Positions 25,870 through 38,134 of a stretch of 64,000 bases of DNA are shown piece after piece (position 1 is the stretch's first letter; each line of letters starts with the position of its first letter). Below the pieces are notes generated by a model. It did not search any database, had not been told where the DNA came from, and worked only from the letters and a program-made list of their open reading frames with translations. Origin of the DNA: Tetranychus cinnabarinus (Eukaryota; Arthropoda; Arachnida; Trombidiformes; Tetranychidae); NCBI GenBank assembly GCA_022266195.1, contig WHVY01000010.1:1500501-1564500 (forward strand), given 5' to 3'. The translations under genes were made by a program, and so were the position numbers.

Positions 25870-26466
25870 ATGTTGATATCTCAGCAAATAAGTATTATAA
25901 CTATTCTGATGCTATGCCATTGTACTTTAATTGTTTGGTCTGGTTCGTTAACACGATCTGTAGCAACAGAATTAATCTCACCAAATGTTAATGAAACAGA
26001 TAAATTTGTTACTTTGGTTGATTCAAAGGCCAAAACCATCAAAGTATCGCAACTCAGTGAAGCCCGATTGTTAGGGCCATCTCTCTTGAAAAGTAAGTAT
26101 AATGAAGTTTCAGTTCTAAAAGTCTAGAACGATTCTATTTTTTATTAGCTCACAACACATGAATAACGTATAATAGTCATTGACTTAATTTTAACACACT
26201 GAGTAACGAATGAAATTTAAACAGTTTTAACATATTTTAATATATAATAAATATCAACATTCATATTTTCAGAGGCTAACGGCAAATTTTACGGCAAACT
26301 AGTTGAAGCTGCACCAGCTGCGGAGGATTACTTTCGGAAAGTGGGAGATTTCATGCATAAAAATCCTATCAGTCCAGGGCCAATCATATACTTTATGAGG
26401 CGTCTTTCGAGTTACATACAAATTCCCCTTCCTCCATTCACTCCGACTCTCATCGGTTTTCGTTGA
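25870..26466 (+). CDS. Family A secreted protein A1
   Basis: First gene of the array. Exons 25870-26092 and 26273-26466, phase-1 intron, 138 aa. Exon 1 gives a signal peptide (MLISQQISIITILMLCHCTL...) and a conserved stretch with an N-glycosylation sequon (NETDKFVTLVDSKAK). Exon 2 is the most divergent of family A. It begins KANGKFYGKLVEAAPAA and carries KNPISPGPIIYFMRRL, the family core motif in its three-exon-subtype form, although A1 has only two exons. No known domain was recognised. The gene lies 1.05 kb before B1. Likely secreted; function unknown. Confidence 0.75.
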
Positions 26467-27516
26467 GTTGCAAAATCTCATAAGAGCAACATTCAAAAGT
26501 GTAAATTAATATTAAGCTATTAATACTTTCGGTTTTATTCTTGACAAAATCGAAGCGAACTGTTGTGCAGCATTAGAGAATCTTATTCCTCAATCTATTA
26601 ATAGTACTTTTCTTGTTAGACGTCAAAAGCTTGCTAAACGCAAGAAAAGCAGTTCGATGTAAAAGGCTATTCCATAACTGTATGATAAGGGATCTTTATT
26701 TTGATCATATTTTCATTAATAGATTGAATCATATGAAAGTCAAAAGTTAATAAGAGATTCGGTTAAATTGAGCAAACTATAAATTAGGGAATCCCTTTAT
26801 AGCTGATATCCAAGAAAAGCAAATTAATTTTAAGTTAACTTTGGATATCGGTCTTTATCAGTTGACAGACAGATCTGATTGACAGTCTTCGATATAATAG
26901 TGTCCACTTAGATCGTTTTTCATACAATTATGGAACAGGATTTTTCAAGTTTTTTCTTGTGTGACTTTAAATATCTAACAAGAAAAGTGCTGAGCCGAGA
27001 AATATGGTTTTATGATTTTGTTTAACAGGTGATTTCGATTTTGTCAACAATGAACTCAAAAATAGCTTAATATCATTATAATTTGAATATTGCTCGATAG
27101 AGATTTGCTCAAATTTTACAAGTAATAAATATTTTTTTTTGAAATCAAATAAAGATTCATTTGTGTGACCACAGTGCTTTTGACAAATTAACTGAATTTA
27201 GTATCTTGAGATCTTTCAATATCAAAATGAAGGTAATGGTTATGAAGCCTGATGATTAACTCATAGTAAGGCCTTTCATTTTGTGAAAAACATGACATGA
27301 ACCGGATTTATGTTTTGCTGACCCAATGTGTAAAAGGGAGTTTATTAGAGGAATGTTGTTCAACTAATACACTTACAATTGTACTTGCTATCATTGCCGC
27401 AAGAAAACCAATTCCGTTAGTTTTCATATTTATTTATTTACAAATTAACAAAATCTTGATAACATTTTTATCCATTAGTTGACTAATTATATAAATCTTA
27501 ACTTTACTCAACAAAA
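26467..27516. other. Spacer A1-B1, start of the duplicated block
   Basis: From about 26980 (aagaaaagtgctgagccgag) the sequence matches 45871 onward, so the large segmental duplication starts here. A B-type upstream motif AACCGGAT lies at 27300-27307. The part 26500-26980 is not found beside other A genes and may be an insertion or an old unit remnant. Confidence 0.55.
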
Positions 27517-28034
27517 ATGAAGTTACATTCACCGGGTTGCTTCATTTATTTTTTGTGTCTTTTGTGCCAAAGTAACCTTTTATTTGTTTCATCGCTTCCT
27601 CTACAAGTTACATCCACATTACCAACTTTACTAACAAATGTGAACTCATCGATTCCACATAATTATAACACAACTGAATGGTCAAGAACTGATAAAGTTG
27701 AGCCTCGAGGTGCGTTTCCTTGCCTTTTCTGTTTCGAATATGGTGAGTTGATATTAATATGAGTATACTGCTCTTATTGACCAAATAATTAACTGTCTAA
27801 CGTATTATTTCAGAGAGACTTTCTCTACCCGGGCAATTTTCATACTTTGTTTTTCAGCAAGCTATCAAAGCCCGTAATTCCATAGTGAGAACTGTTGCAC
27901 GTCCTTTCATTTGGTCAACTGATAAATTGTTCAATGGTTTGGAAGGAATACAGAGAAACAAAATCAGAATAGCGAAGACCAAATGTAAACTGAATATAAA
28001 CTGTCAACTTGATAGTGCCTTTGAACCTTTGTAG
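27517..28034 (+). CDS. Family B secreted protein B1 (alpha tail)
   Basis: Exons 27517-27742 and 27814-28034, phase-1 intron of 71 nt, 148 aa. Exon 1: signal peptide MKLHSPGCFIYFLCLLCQSN..., then LPLQVTSTLPTLLTNVNSS with a sequon, then a CLFC (CxxC) segment at the exon end. Exon 2: a probably helical segment with ARNSIVRTVARPF and WSTDKLFNGLE, ending in TKCKLNINCQLDSAFEPL, a CX5C pair. Two disulfides in the mature protein are possible. AATAAA lies at 28083-28088. No known family recognised. It pairs with B7 in the 6.2-kb duplication. Confidence 0.78.
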
Positions 28035-28495
28035 TGTAAATTATGATCTTATTTATTAAATATTTGCTTCTATTCTGTAATGAATAAAGTTTATTGTATG
28101 TTGTTATTTTTTGACACCGATTTTTGAACAGGAATTGTCATTGTTTCACATATTAAATGTAAGCCTTTTGCAAACCGGAATTGTGTTTTGCTGACCAAAT
28201 GTGTATTGGAAAGAGAGTCCTTTTTGATGAAAAGTTGTTCAACTAATAATTTGTGTCATTGCCACGAAAGGCCACATTGCCACACAATAGTTATTATTAT
28301 ATATTCATTCATTTGAATGAAATACAAATCATAACATTAACAAATATTTTAACAAACTAATATTTTACTTGAATCTTAATACCTTTGCTCAACAAAAAGA
28401 AGTTACTTTTCTGTCAAATTAAATCGATCTCAATCGATAGTTAACTCAATAAGAATTGAATTAATTGATGAACTCAAAATCTTCATCTTTCAATG

Positions 28496-28633
28496 AAAAT
28501 TTGAGGTGAGAGGTTTGGACTCTGGTGAGTGAATCTTAAAAGTCAGGTTATATTTAATAACGTGAAGGGAACCGGATTTGAGTTCAGGTTCATGTGTCCA
28601 ACTTACAGTTATTATCAAACAACCAACTAAAAC
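28496..28633 (+). promoter_or_regulatory. Hybrid upstream region of A2 (B-type block joined to A-type leader)
   Basis: The stretch with tctggtgagtgaatcttaaa and the aaccggattt box is the block normally found upstream of B genes (compare about 36645-36705). It runs directly into the A-type leader (ttcatgtgtccaacttacag). The usual A-type block (accagatcaggttgaac... caataggcttttatag) is missing. A7 has the same junction at about 47400-47480. Confidence 0.55.
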
Positions 28634-29232
28634 ATGTTAATACCTCAGCAAATAAGTATTATAACTATTCTGATGTTATGCCATTGTACTTTAATTGTTT
28701 GGTCTGGTTCGTTAACACGATCTGTATCACCAGAGCCAACTTCATCAAATGTTAATAAAACAGATAAATTTGTTACTTTGGTTGATTCAAAGGCCAAAAC
28801 CATCAAAGTATCTCAACTCAGTGAAGCCCGATTGTTACGCTCATTTTCATCAAAACGTGAAGTTTCACTTTGGAAAGTGCATTTGAGTTATGGTAAGTAC
28901 AATGAAATCCCTGTTCCAAAAGTCCATCGCAACCCTTTTCTACTCACTCCTCACTCATACACTCATACCCGTAGCTTAATATTTCTTGACATTATTTTAA
29001 GAAGCTGTGTAACAAATGAAATTTGAAAAAACGTATTCTAATAAAAATATTTATATTTTCAGGAATTGCGAAGGTGCTTGATGCTCCATTAATGTTTGCA
29101 ATGTCTTTATTGAATTCAGGGCAAATCGTTAAAGATGTTCTTGAGAAAAATCCACTGGAACTAAAAGCGATGGACTACTTTCTTTCACGTTGGGGCAAGT
29201 ATTTGAAAAACAGAAATAAAATCAATTCTTAG
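28634..29232 (+). CDS. Family A secreted protein A2 (two-exon subtype)
   Basis: Exons 28634-28892 and 29063-29232, 142 aa. Exon 1 is longer than in three-exon members: after the signal peptide and SSNVNKTDKFVTLVDSKAK it continues through QLSEARLLRSFSSKREVSLW to a donor ggtaagtac. Exon 2 begins GIAKVLDAPLMFAMSLL and contains EKNPLELKAMDYFLSRWGKY with a Lys/Asn-rich end. AATAAA at 29439-29444. A good reference for the two-exon subtype; its duplicate is A7. Function unknown. Confidence 0.78.
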
Positions 29233-29838
29233 TGCGATCTGTAGATAATATTAGACTATTTTTCTTCTGATGCCAATTAAAATCAAACAATTTTCTCAGT
29301 GCCTATTGTACAGTTGAAATACAAGACTGACCACTATGTAATAATTTTCATATGATCGATCAACAGTCAGCAAAATAATCAAATTAACACCGGTCCTGCC
29401 GTGATTTAACTTTTCATTGTTTCACATTTTCACATGTTAATAAAATCTATTTAATGTCTGATGAAATTGTTATTAAACTAAAGTCTTTTTGAAAATTATT
29501 AAACTCAATGAAAGTTGCACTTATTCATTGAGTCCCATCTTTCAATGATTTTTGTAAAATTTGCAGCCTGGTGAGGGCATAATGAAGTCAGGTTATATTT
29601 TGTAAATACAAGATGATCGGAACCGGATTTGGCTACCCGAATGTGTATTTGAAAGAGAGTCCTTTTTGATGGAAAGCTATTCAACTATCACTTGTTATCC
29701 TTGTTGCAAGAAATGCCAGATTCCGTTAGATATGTTCATATTATTTATTTGAAAACAAAATAAAAATCTTAACATTACCAAGCATTTTTATAAGTTCAAA
29801 TCGACTAATTATATAAATCTTCACTTTACTCAACAAAA

Positions 29839-30351
29839 ATGAAGTTAAATTCACCAAGTTGTTTCATTTTATTTTTGTGTCTTTCGTGCCTTAACCTTTT
29901 ATTTGTTTCATCGCTTCCTCTACAAGTTACATCGACTTTACCAACTTTACTTACAAATGTGAACTCATCGATTCCACATAATTTGAACATAACTGAATGG
30001 TCGAGAAATGTCAAAGTGGAACCTCGAGGTGCTGGTCCTTTCGGTTTCAATTATGGTGAGTTGATATTAAAATGAGTATGTTGCTCTTATTGACCAACTG
30101 TCTAACGTATCATTTCAGAGAAACTTTTTCTCCCCTGGAAATTTTTTTACTTTGTTTTTGAGCAAGTTATAAAAGGCCGCAATATGATGAGTGATACTAT
30201 ATCCGTGCCTTTAATTTTGGCGACTGATAGATTGTTCAATGGTTTGGAAAAAATGCCTGAAATTCGTGATAACATAACAAGAAGGATGGCAAAGACCAAA
30301 TGTAAACTCAATTTAAACTGTGAACTCGATAGTGCTTATGATCCTGTGTAG
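29839..30351 (+). CDS. Family B secreted protein B2 (alpha tail, CxxC lost)
   Basis: Exons 29839-30055 and 30119-30351. Signal peptide MKLNSPSCFILFLCLSC... then LPLQVTSTLPTLLTNVNSS. The exon-1 end reads RGAGPFGFNYG, so the CxxC seen in most B proteins is missing. Exon 2 has FFYFVFEQVIKGRN, ATDRLFNGLEKMPEIRD and the tail TKCKLNLNCELDSAYDPV. A TATA-like TATAAAT lies only 21 nt before the ATG (29812-29818), as in most B copies. Its duplicate is B8. Confidence 0.75.
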
Positions 30352-30750
30352 AGTATATTATTAATATGATCTAACATTATTACAAAGAGTCATACTCTAA
30401 TCATCATAGGATGTCGATTGACTAAATACTGAATCTCAAGCCAAAAGTTGAAAATTTTTCCCTTTCAGAGTCTTTCAATGTATTTGCTTCATCTCATGTA
30501 ACTCAAGTTTTTTGTGACAAAATAAACTCTCTTTTTTTCGAAGGCTTATTAATATTTGGTTGACAATTGATAGATAATCGCTCGAAATTTATCACCTCGA
30601 TTACAATGAGCCGATTTTCTGTATTTGTTTTTTCACAATGGTTTGGTACAATGAGTCAACCAATAAAATAGGAAAATATTTCATAGAAGTTTAACTTCAA
30701 GTTACATTGTATAATCAGAATGAAAACTTCAAGTAAGCTGGAAAAAAATG

Positions 30751-30911
30751 ACCGAACCAGATCAGGTTGAACAAGTTAAGGTCAATATTTAGTGGCAATT
30801 TTACTCAATAATCAATAGGCTTTTATAGTAGGCAAGTGAGAAGCATCACTCTTAATCCGTTTAGATTCATCTTCATGTGTTCAACTTACAGTTATCAACA
30901 AATAACCAACA
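30751..30911 (+). promoter_or_regulatory. A-type upstream block (representative, gene A3)
   Basis: A conserved segment precedes A3, A4, A5, A8, A9, A10 and A11. Its order is accgaaccagatcaggttga, aagg/atggtcaatattt, agtggcaa, actcaataatcaatagg, then cttttatagtagg (a TATA-like box, here 30820-30832), and an acttacag leader before the ATG. Strong conservation across diverged copies suggests a shared promoter. Truncated orphans of it remain at 42307-42349 and 52012-52096. Confidence 0.6.
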
Positions 30912-31658
30912 ATGTTGATACCTCAGCAAATAAGCATTATAACTGTTCTGATTTTAGCCCATTGTACTTTGATAGTTTGGTCTGTATCGTTAACACGACC
31001 TGTGTCACCAGAACCAACTTCATCAAATGTTAATAAAACAGATAAATTTGTCACCTTGTTCGATTCAAAGGCCAAAAATATCAGCGAATCCCAACCGAAA
31101 GAAGACGGTAAAACATTTTCTTCATTCCTTAAAAGTAAGTATGATTAAGTTTCAGTTTCAAATCTCATGTGAAATCCAATTTTCTTATTGCTTTACAAAC
31201 TTTTATAATAATATTTATTGACTTGAAACTGTTTAACAAATAAAATTAAGCTTTTAAAATGTATGTTTTCCTACAGTTATCCGCCCGATTGATGATGCAT
31301 TTGTATTCGCTAAAAATGTGGTTCGCGCTCCCCTAGAACGCAAGTATACTAAAGTTTTAGTTTCGATCGTCTATCGATAATTGTTTTACACACATTACTC
31401 AACGAATTCACAATATTCGTTTAAATATTCTAATGTACATAATTTAATAAACTTCCATATTTTATTTTTTTAGTCCTTAGGATGGCTAAGTTTTTATCGC
31501 TCTTGACCAAACCAGGGCTCATCATGGATAAAGTTATTGAGAAGAACCCATTGCGTCCAGGTCCAATCAAATATTTTGGTCAGCGTGCTAATCAAGCATT
31601 GTACTCACTGATCCAGGCACTGGAATTGCAAAGTATCTTTAGTTTAATCGTTGGATGA
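30912..31658 (+). CDS. Family A secreted protein A3 (three-exon subtype, GC-AG intron)
   Basis: Exons 30912-31134, 31277-31339 and 31474-31658, 156 aa, all joined in phase 1. Exon 1: signal peptide (MLIPQQISIITVLILAHCTL...) and SSNVNKTDKFVTLFDSKAKN. Exon 2 is a 63-nt cassette (IRPIDDAFVFAKNVVRAPLE). Its donor is gcaagtat rather than a GT site, and the same GC site is kept in A4, A8 and A10. Using the nearby GT (gtatac) would break the frame. Exon 3 begins LRMAKFLSLLTKPGLIMDK and has EKNPLRPGPIKYFGQRA. Its duplicate is A8. Confidence 0.75.
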
Positions 31659-32300
31659 AAGCAAGATGAAACAAATGTAATTGTATCATCAATACTTTAG
31701 ACTCGAGATTTCAGAGTACTCCATGTAGTCTGATCATGAATACACGAGATGTAATGGTTTAACAAACTTTATCAGTTCTTAAAATGGTCCAACACAGACA
31801 TAATCGATGACCCAAAACTATCGATTGTTTTTCTCACAGAAATGCTAACTTAAATCCTTTCTGATTGAACGCCTGAAACAATTGTTTGTACTTTTCATTG
31901 CTTCAGATTTTCGAATGTAAACTTTTTTATGCATCAATAAAGACACATTTGGTATAAAAGTAACTTACCTATTTCTTGTTAAATTAACTCGAATAATTTT
32001 CATTTACGCTCTTGAAATGTTTCGTCTTTGGCATGCGGAAGACAAAGTCGAAACTTTATTAGTAAATAAAAAGCCAGTTCAAATTTTGTTCATAACATAA
32101 TCTAAACCGGATTTGTTGTTTAACTGGCCTAATGTGTCTTCAAAGGTGAGTCCTCAAAGATACTTGTTATTCTTGCAGCAAAATGCCCAACTCAGTTTTA
32201 TATTTATTTGGAAATGATACAAAAACCTTAAATTAACAAAAATTTCAGCCATAAAATTCAAATAATCAGTTAGCTTGAATCATCCCTTCATTCAACAAAA

Positions 32301-32837
32301 ATGAAGTTACATTCACCGGGTTGCTTCATTTATTTTTTGTGTCTTTTGTGCCAAAGTAACCTTTTATTTGTTTCATCGCTTCCTCTACAAGTTACATCGA
32401 CATTATCAACTTTATTAACAAATGTGAACTCATCGATTCCAGATAATTTTGGATCAACTGAATGGCCAAGAACTGAAAAAGTTGAACCTCGAGGTGCGTT
32501 TCCTTGTTTGTTCTGTTTAGAGTATGGTAAGTCTATATTTTGAAAACTATCATGAGTATATTGTTCTCATCGACTTGACAATTAACTGTTTCGTCTTTTG
32601 TATATCATAACAGGTGAACTTTCATTTCCCTGGAGATGTTTTTGGGATGTTTTTGAGAAAGTCATCAAAGCCCGTAATTCCGTGGTGGGAACTATTTCAC
32701 GTCCTTTCTATTGGTCAACTGATACATTTTTCAATGGTTTGGAAACAATAGGTGCAAATGCTTTAAGACTCTTCCACAAAACAAGGAAAATGTTCAAGTC
32801 TAAATGTGAACTAGACTCCAGCTGTGAACTTGATTAA
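32301..32837 (+). CDS. Family B secreted protein B3 (beta tail)
   Basis: Exons 32301-32526 and 32614-32837, 149 aa. Exon 1: MKLHSPGCFIYFLCLLCQSN..., LPLQVTSTLSTLLTNVNSS, and CLFCLEY at the exon end. Exon 2: GELSFPWRCFWDVFEKVIKA with an extra Cys, SRPFYWSTDTFFNGLETI, and the beta tail FKSKCELDSSCELD. Exon 2 encodes exactly the same peptide as exon 2 of B9 at 51469-51692. The intron differs from alpha-type introns and ends in ataacag. Confidence 0.78.
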
Positions 32838-33344
32838 CATTTGAGCAAATTATATTCTTAATTTTTATGCTGAGATTGTTCGATTAATTCCCATATTTCA
32901 TTTTTGATTGTAAATTTGCAATGAATTTACAGTAAAAACGAAACTATTTTGTTGGATAAATCATGCTTTAATTTATTAAATTTACTCCTTACCCTCGAAA
33001 AGTATTATGGGTAGCTTGGTAGGAATCCTTTTAAACTTAATAAGACTTCGAGGAAAATGTTCTGTTCTCCATTTTTCTGTATTAATTGCACGATGGAACG
33101 GATATTTGACGGAAATGAGAACTAAATTTGACTTTAAGTTAGAATCGGAACTAAAGTTCAAGTAAGCTGACAAAAATGACCGAACCAGATCAGGTTGAAC
33201 AAGTTATGGTCAATATTTAGTGGCAACGTTACTCAGTAATCAATAGGTTTTTATAGTAGGCAAGTGAGAAGCATCACTCTTCTTCCGTTTAGATCCATCT
33301 TCATGTGTTCAACTTACAGTTATCAACAAATAGCCAGCTAAATA

Positions 33345-34053
33345 ATGTTAATATCTCAGAGAATAAGTATTTTAAGCATTCTGATGTTATGCCATTGTAC
33401 TTTGATAGTTTGGTCTACTTTGTTAACACGGTCTGTGTCATCAGAACCAACTTCATCGAATGTTAATAAAACAGATAAATTTGTCACTTTGGTTGATCCA
33501 AAGGCCAAAAATACCAATCTATCTCAATCTACTGAAGCCCTTAAAAGTAAGTATGCTCAAGTTTCATTTTAAAAAATCAAGTGAAACACTATTTTCTTAT
33601 TATTAATACTTAACAAACTTATATTTATTGACTTTATGTAAAACACTGTTAAATTGAACTTTTAAAATGTATTTTTTTCCGACAGAAAGACGCTCGATTA
33701 AAGATACACTTGAATTCGTGAAAAATGTGGCTATCTTTTCCAAAAGACGCAAGTATTCCAAAGTTTTAGTTTTGAATGTCTTTCGATAATTTTTCGTACC
33801 GAATTACTTATAACCAATTCATAATATTCGTTTAAATATTCTAAACAATGTACAATGTAATATATAATTTAACTAGCTTCTGTTTTATTTTTTAGTTGCA
33901 CAAGCTGCTCCGATTTTTTCGGTGTTAACTAAACGAGGGCGCATCATTCTTAGTGTTATGAGCGAGACCCGATTGCGTCCAGGTCCATTCAAATACTTTC
34001 GTCAGCGTGCTGATGAAGCTTGGCAACATATTGGGAGTATTAAGTATCCTTAA
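33345..34053 (+). CDS. Family A secreted protein A4 (three-exon subtype)
   Basis: Exons 33345-33546, 33686-33748 and 33896-34053, 140 aa. Exon 1 is shortened after VDPKAKNTNLSQSTEAL. The 63-nt cassette exon reads KRRSIKDTLEFVKNVAIFSK and has the GC donor gcaagtat. Exon 3 starts LAQAAPIFSVLTKRGRIILS and carries the core motif in the altered form ETRLRPGPFKYFRQRAD. The normal KNP is lost, so this copy is diverging. It is followed by a beta-type B gene, as with other three-exon members. Confidence 0.72.
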
Positions 34054-34671
34054 TTCAATCATTGAATGAAAACAAGATGAAACAAATGTAATTTTAGTAT
34101 CCGTGCTTTAGATTCGAAGCAATCGAGAGTCTAATCATTAATACAGGAGATGATTCAACTTTGTCCAGTTTTTAAAATGACTTAAAACAAACGCAAAACC
34201 TCATGATTAATGTCTTTTCTCACAGAAATAATAATTTAAGTTCAAAATCAATTTCAATTAAATATTTTAAGCTTTTCATTGATTCAGATTTTAACTGTAA
34301 ACCTTTTTTAAATGTCAATAAAGAAACATTTGTTATAAGGTTAACATGTTTTTTTGTTAAATTAACTCGATTGATTTTAATTTACGATCTTGAAATGTTT
34401 CGTCTTTTGCAAAGGTAAGACAAAGTCAAAACTTTGTAAGTTAGTTATAAGCTAGGTCGCATTTTGTAAATAACATGACCTAAACCGGATTTGTTGTTTA
34501 GCTGGCCTAATGTGTCAAAGGTGAGTCCTCAAAGATACTTGTTATTCTTGCAGCAAAATGCCCAACTCAGTTTTCATATTTAAGTGGAAATGATACAAAA
34601 GCCTTAACAAAAATTGCAACTATTAAATTCAACTAATTAGTTAACTTTAATCTTCACTTTACACAGCAAAT

Positions 34672-35206
34672 ATGAAGTTACATTCACCAAGTTGTTTCAT
34701 TTATTTTTTGTGTCTTTTGTGTCAAAGTAACCTTTTATTTGTTTCATCGCTTCCTCTACAAGTTACATCGACTTCACCAACTTTACTAACAAAGGTGAAC
34801 TCATTGATTCCAGATAATTTTAAAACAACTGAATGGTCAAGAATTGACAAATTTGAACCCAGATTTTTGTCTATTTGCCCTGTCTGTGAAGATAAAAGTA
34901 AGTACATATTTGAAAAATTATCGTGAATGTTGTTCTCATCGACTAGATAATTAACTGTTGCGTCTTTTGTATATTATAACAGATAAAATTTCTTTCTCCG
35001 AGAGGCTTTTTTGGGATGCTGTTGAGCAAGTCTTCAAAGCCCGTAATATCGTAGTTGGAACGATTTCACGTCCTCTCAATTGGTCAACTGATACATTTTT
35101 CACTGGTTTGGAAACAATATATGCACTTGGTTTGCGACTCTTCCATAAAACAAGGGAAATGTTCAAGTCTAAATGTGAACTAGATTCCAGCTGTGAACTT
35201 GCTTAA
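34672..35206 (+). CDS. Family B secreted protein B4 (beta tail)
   Basis: Exons 34672-34897 and 34983-35206, 149 aa. The end of exon 1 is unusual (RFLSICPVCEDK), still with a CxxC. Exon 2: KISFSERLFWDAVEQVFKA, lacking the extra Cys of B3, then LNWSTDTFFTGLETIYALG and the tail FKSKCELDSSCELA. The solo relic at 52097-52299 is closest to this exon 2. Confidence 0.77.
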
Positions 35207-35680
35207 CCTTTGTAGTCGAATGTAATTTCCATCTCGGACGTTTGATTAATTTTCATAGTGAAGTTTATTTTTGAGTTGGAATTTAAAATTAAATGCAAAT
35301 TAAAAACTTAACGATTCGTTCGATAAATCATCCTTCAAACTCATTAAATCTACCTCTTACAATCTCTTATTCAATTCAATATAACTTCAACAAAATGTTT
35401 TATTTTCTGCATTTTTTCTGCATTAATTAATCAATGGAACTGATATTTAACGTAAATGACAACTAAATCTGACTTTAAGTTAGAATCGGAACTAAAGTTC
35501 AAATAAGCTGAAAAAAATGACCGAACCAGATCAGGTTGAACAAGTTATGGTCAATTTTTAGTGGCAAGATTACTCAATCATCAATAGGCTTTTATAGTAG
35601 GCAAGTAAAAAGCACCACTCTTCATCTGTTCAGATTCATCTTCATGTGTTCAACTTGAAGTTAAATTCAAACAACCAACA

Positions 35681-36271
35681 ATGTTGATACCTCAGCAAAT
35701 AAGCATTATAACTGTTCTGTTTTTAGCCCATTGTACTTTGATAGTTTGGTCTGTTTCGTTAACACGATCTGTATCATCAGAATCAACTTCATCAAATGTT
35801 AATAAAACAGATAAATTTGTTACTTTGGTTGATTCAAAGGCCAAAAATACCGATTCATCTCAACTCAGTGAAGCCCGATTGTTGCGTTCATTTCTATCAA
35901 AACGTGAAGCTCGGAATGCCATAGAGCAGTGGAAGTTTGGTAAGTACAATGAAATCTCTGCTCCAAAAGTCAATCGCAACCCTTTTCTATTTATATATTA
36001 CTACTAACTCACAACACCTCTTAATATTTCTTGACTTTATTTTAAGAAGCTGTGTAAAAAATGAAGTTTGAACAAACTTATTCTAATAAAAATATTTATA
36101 TTTTCAGGACTTTCGATGTTGTTTTATGGTCCGTGGATATTATTGCGTTTATTGACTCCAGTACAGATCATTGAAGAGGTTCTTAAGTATAATCGACCGG
36201 AGCTAGATGCGATCGACTACTTTAATTCACGTTTGAGGATGTATTTGAAAAAAGAAATAAAAATTGTGTGA
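35681..36271 (+). CDS. Family A secreted protein A5 (two-exon subtype)
   Basis: Exons 35681-35939 and 36108-36271, 140 aa. Exon 1 has the signal peptide type of three-exon members (MLIPQQISIITVLFLAHCTL) but the long two-exon body (LLRSFLSKREARNAIEQWKF), so it looks like a mosaic. Exon 2: GLSMLFYGPWILLRLLTPVQ, then KYNRPELDAIDYFNSRLRMY. The A-type promoter block precedes it. Confidence 0.75.
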
Positions 36272-36867
36272 TCTGTAGATAATAACACGATCGAAATGAA
36301 ATTTACTCAACGAGACTATTTTTCTTCTGATGCCAATCAAAATCAATCAATTTTCTCAGTGCTATTGTGCAGTCGAAATACAAGACTGACCACTATTGAA
36401 ATGTAATAATTATCCGGCCAATAAGATAATCGGTGGACAGTCAAATGAAATATTCAAATCCTCACCGATTCTGCAGTGATTCAACTTTTCATTGTTTCAC
36501 ATTTTCACATGTTGATAAAATCTATTTGATGTCTGATGAAACTGTTATTAAACTAACGTATAATATGTCTTTTTGAATAACTAAATAAAAATTGTACTTA
36601 TTCATTAATCTTCCCATCTTTCAATGATTTTTGTAAAATTTGTAGCCTGGTGAGTGAATCTTAAAAGTCAGGTTATATTTTGTTAATAACATGATCGGAA
36701 CCGGATTAGTGTTCTGCTAACCCAATGAAATCTATCTGAAAGAGAGTCCTCTTTGATGGAAAGCTATTTTACTAACACTTGTTATCCTTATAACTTTACC
36801 AAACATTTTTATGTAACATTTGAATCGGCAAATTAGTTTATACAAATAATCCATTCACTCAACAAAA

Positions 36868-37415
36868 ATGAAGTTACATTCATCAAGTTGTTTCATTTAT
36901 TTTTTGTGTCTTTTGTGCCAAAGTAACCTTTTATTTGTTTCATCGCTTCCTCTACAAGTTACATCCACATTACCAACTTTACTCACAAATGTAAACTCGT
37001 CGACATCAGATAATCATAACACAAATGAATGGCCAAAAACTGAAAAAGTTGAACCCCGATTTTTTAAGTTGCCTTGTGAATTTTTCTGTGACGAGAATAG
37101 TGAGTTGATATTAATATGAGTATACTGCTAATATAGACCAGATAGTTAACTGTCTAACGTATCATTTCAGAGCATCTTTCTGCACCCGGGAAATTTTTTT
37201 ACTTTGTTTTTGAGCTAGCTAAGCTAGCCCGTAAGCTAGCCCGTGGCACGGTAATTGAAACTGCATTCGTACCTTTCGTTTGGTCAACTGATAAATTGCT
37301 CAATGGTTTGGTAAAAATTCCTGAAATTCGTGGTAACATAACAAGAAGTATGGCAAAGACCAAATGTAAACTCAATTTAAAATGTGAACTCGATAGTGCT
37401 TATGATCCTGTGTAG
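36868..37415 (+). CDS. Family B secreted protein B5 (alpha tail)
   Basis: Exons 36868-37099 and 37171-37415. The exon-1 end is RFFKLPCEFFCDEN, where the usual CxxC has become CX3C (CEFFC). Exon 2 contains a small internal duplication (ELAKLARKLARGTVIETA; the DNA repeats gctagcccgt), making the protein longer than its relatives. The tail is TKCKLNLKCELDSAYDPV. Open throughout. Confidence 0.75.
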
Positions 37416-38134
37416 AGTAAATTATGATTTAATTATTAAATTTTTACTTTTATTCTGTAATGAATATAATTTATTGTCATATGTTCAGTTCTCTGAAGTT
37501 GAAAATCATCAATAAAGGTGGTGTACGAAAAAACTGGATAATTTCGAGCATCGGAATTATAATCATATTTTATATTTGATTGTTTCAAATTTTCTGTTTG
37601 TTCATTTTCCATTCAATCACACAAACCATTCCATTTCTTACTAGTTCAAAAATTTGATTTTCTTAAGTTCTAACTCAAGTGACAATATCCAAATCGATCT
37701 TATGTTGAAGAGTCATACTTTACTCATCATGTCGATTGATAAAATTCTGAATCTCACGCCAAAAGTGCAAAATTTTTTCTTTCAGTTTCCAAAACCAATC
37801 TCTTTTCATTTATTAATAACTCAAGTTTTTTGACGCAATAAACTCTTATTTTTCGAAGGCCTATTATTTCTCGACCTCCTGATTAATACAGGTGACTCTC
37901 ACTAGTTACCGAACTAGCTATTAACTTGCAGTAAAAAATATAATTTTGCTACAAGTGAGAGGACACAAGAGACTGGACCGGTTCAGACTGAACAAGTTAT
38001 ACTCAATATTTGGACACTGATACTCAATAAGAAATAGGCTTTTTGGAGGCTAAGTAACAATTATCACTTTTCTTCCGTTTAGATTCATCTTCATGTGTCC
38101 AACTTACAGTTATTATCTAACAACCAACTAAAAC

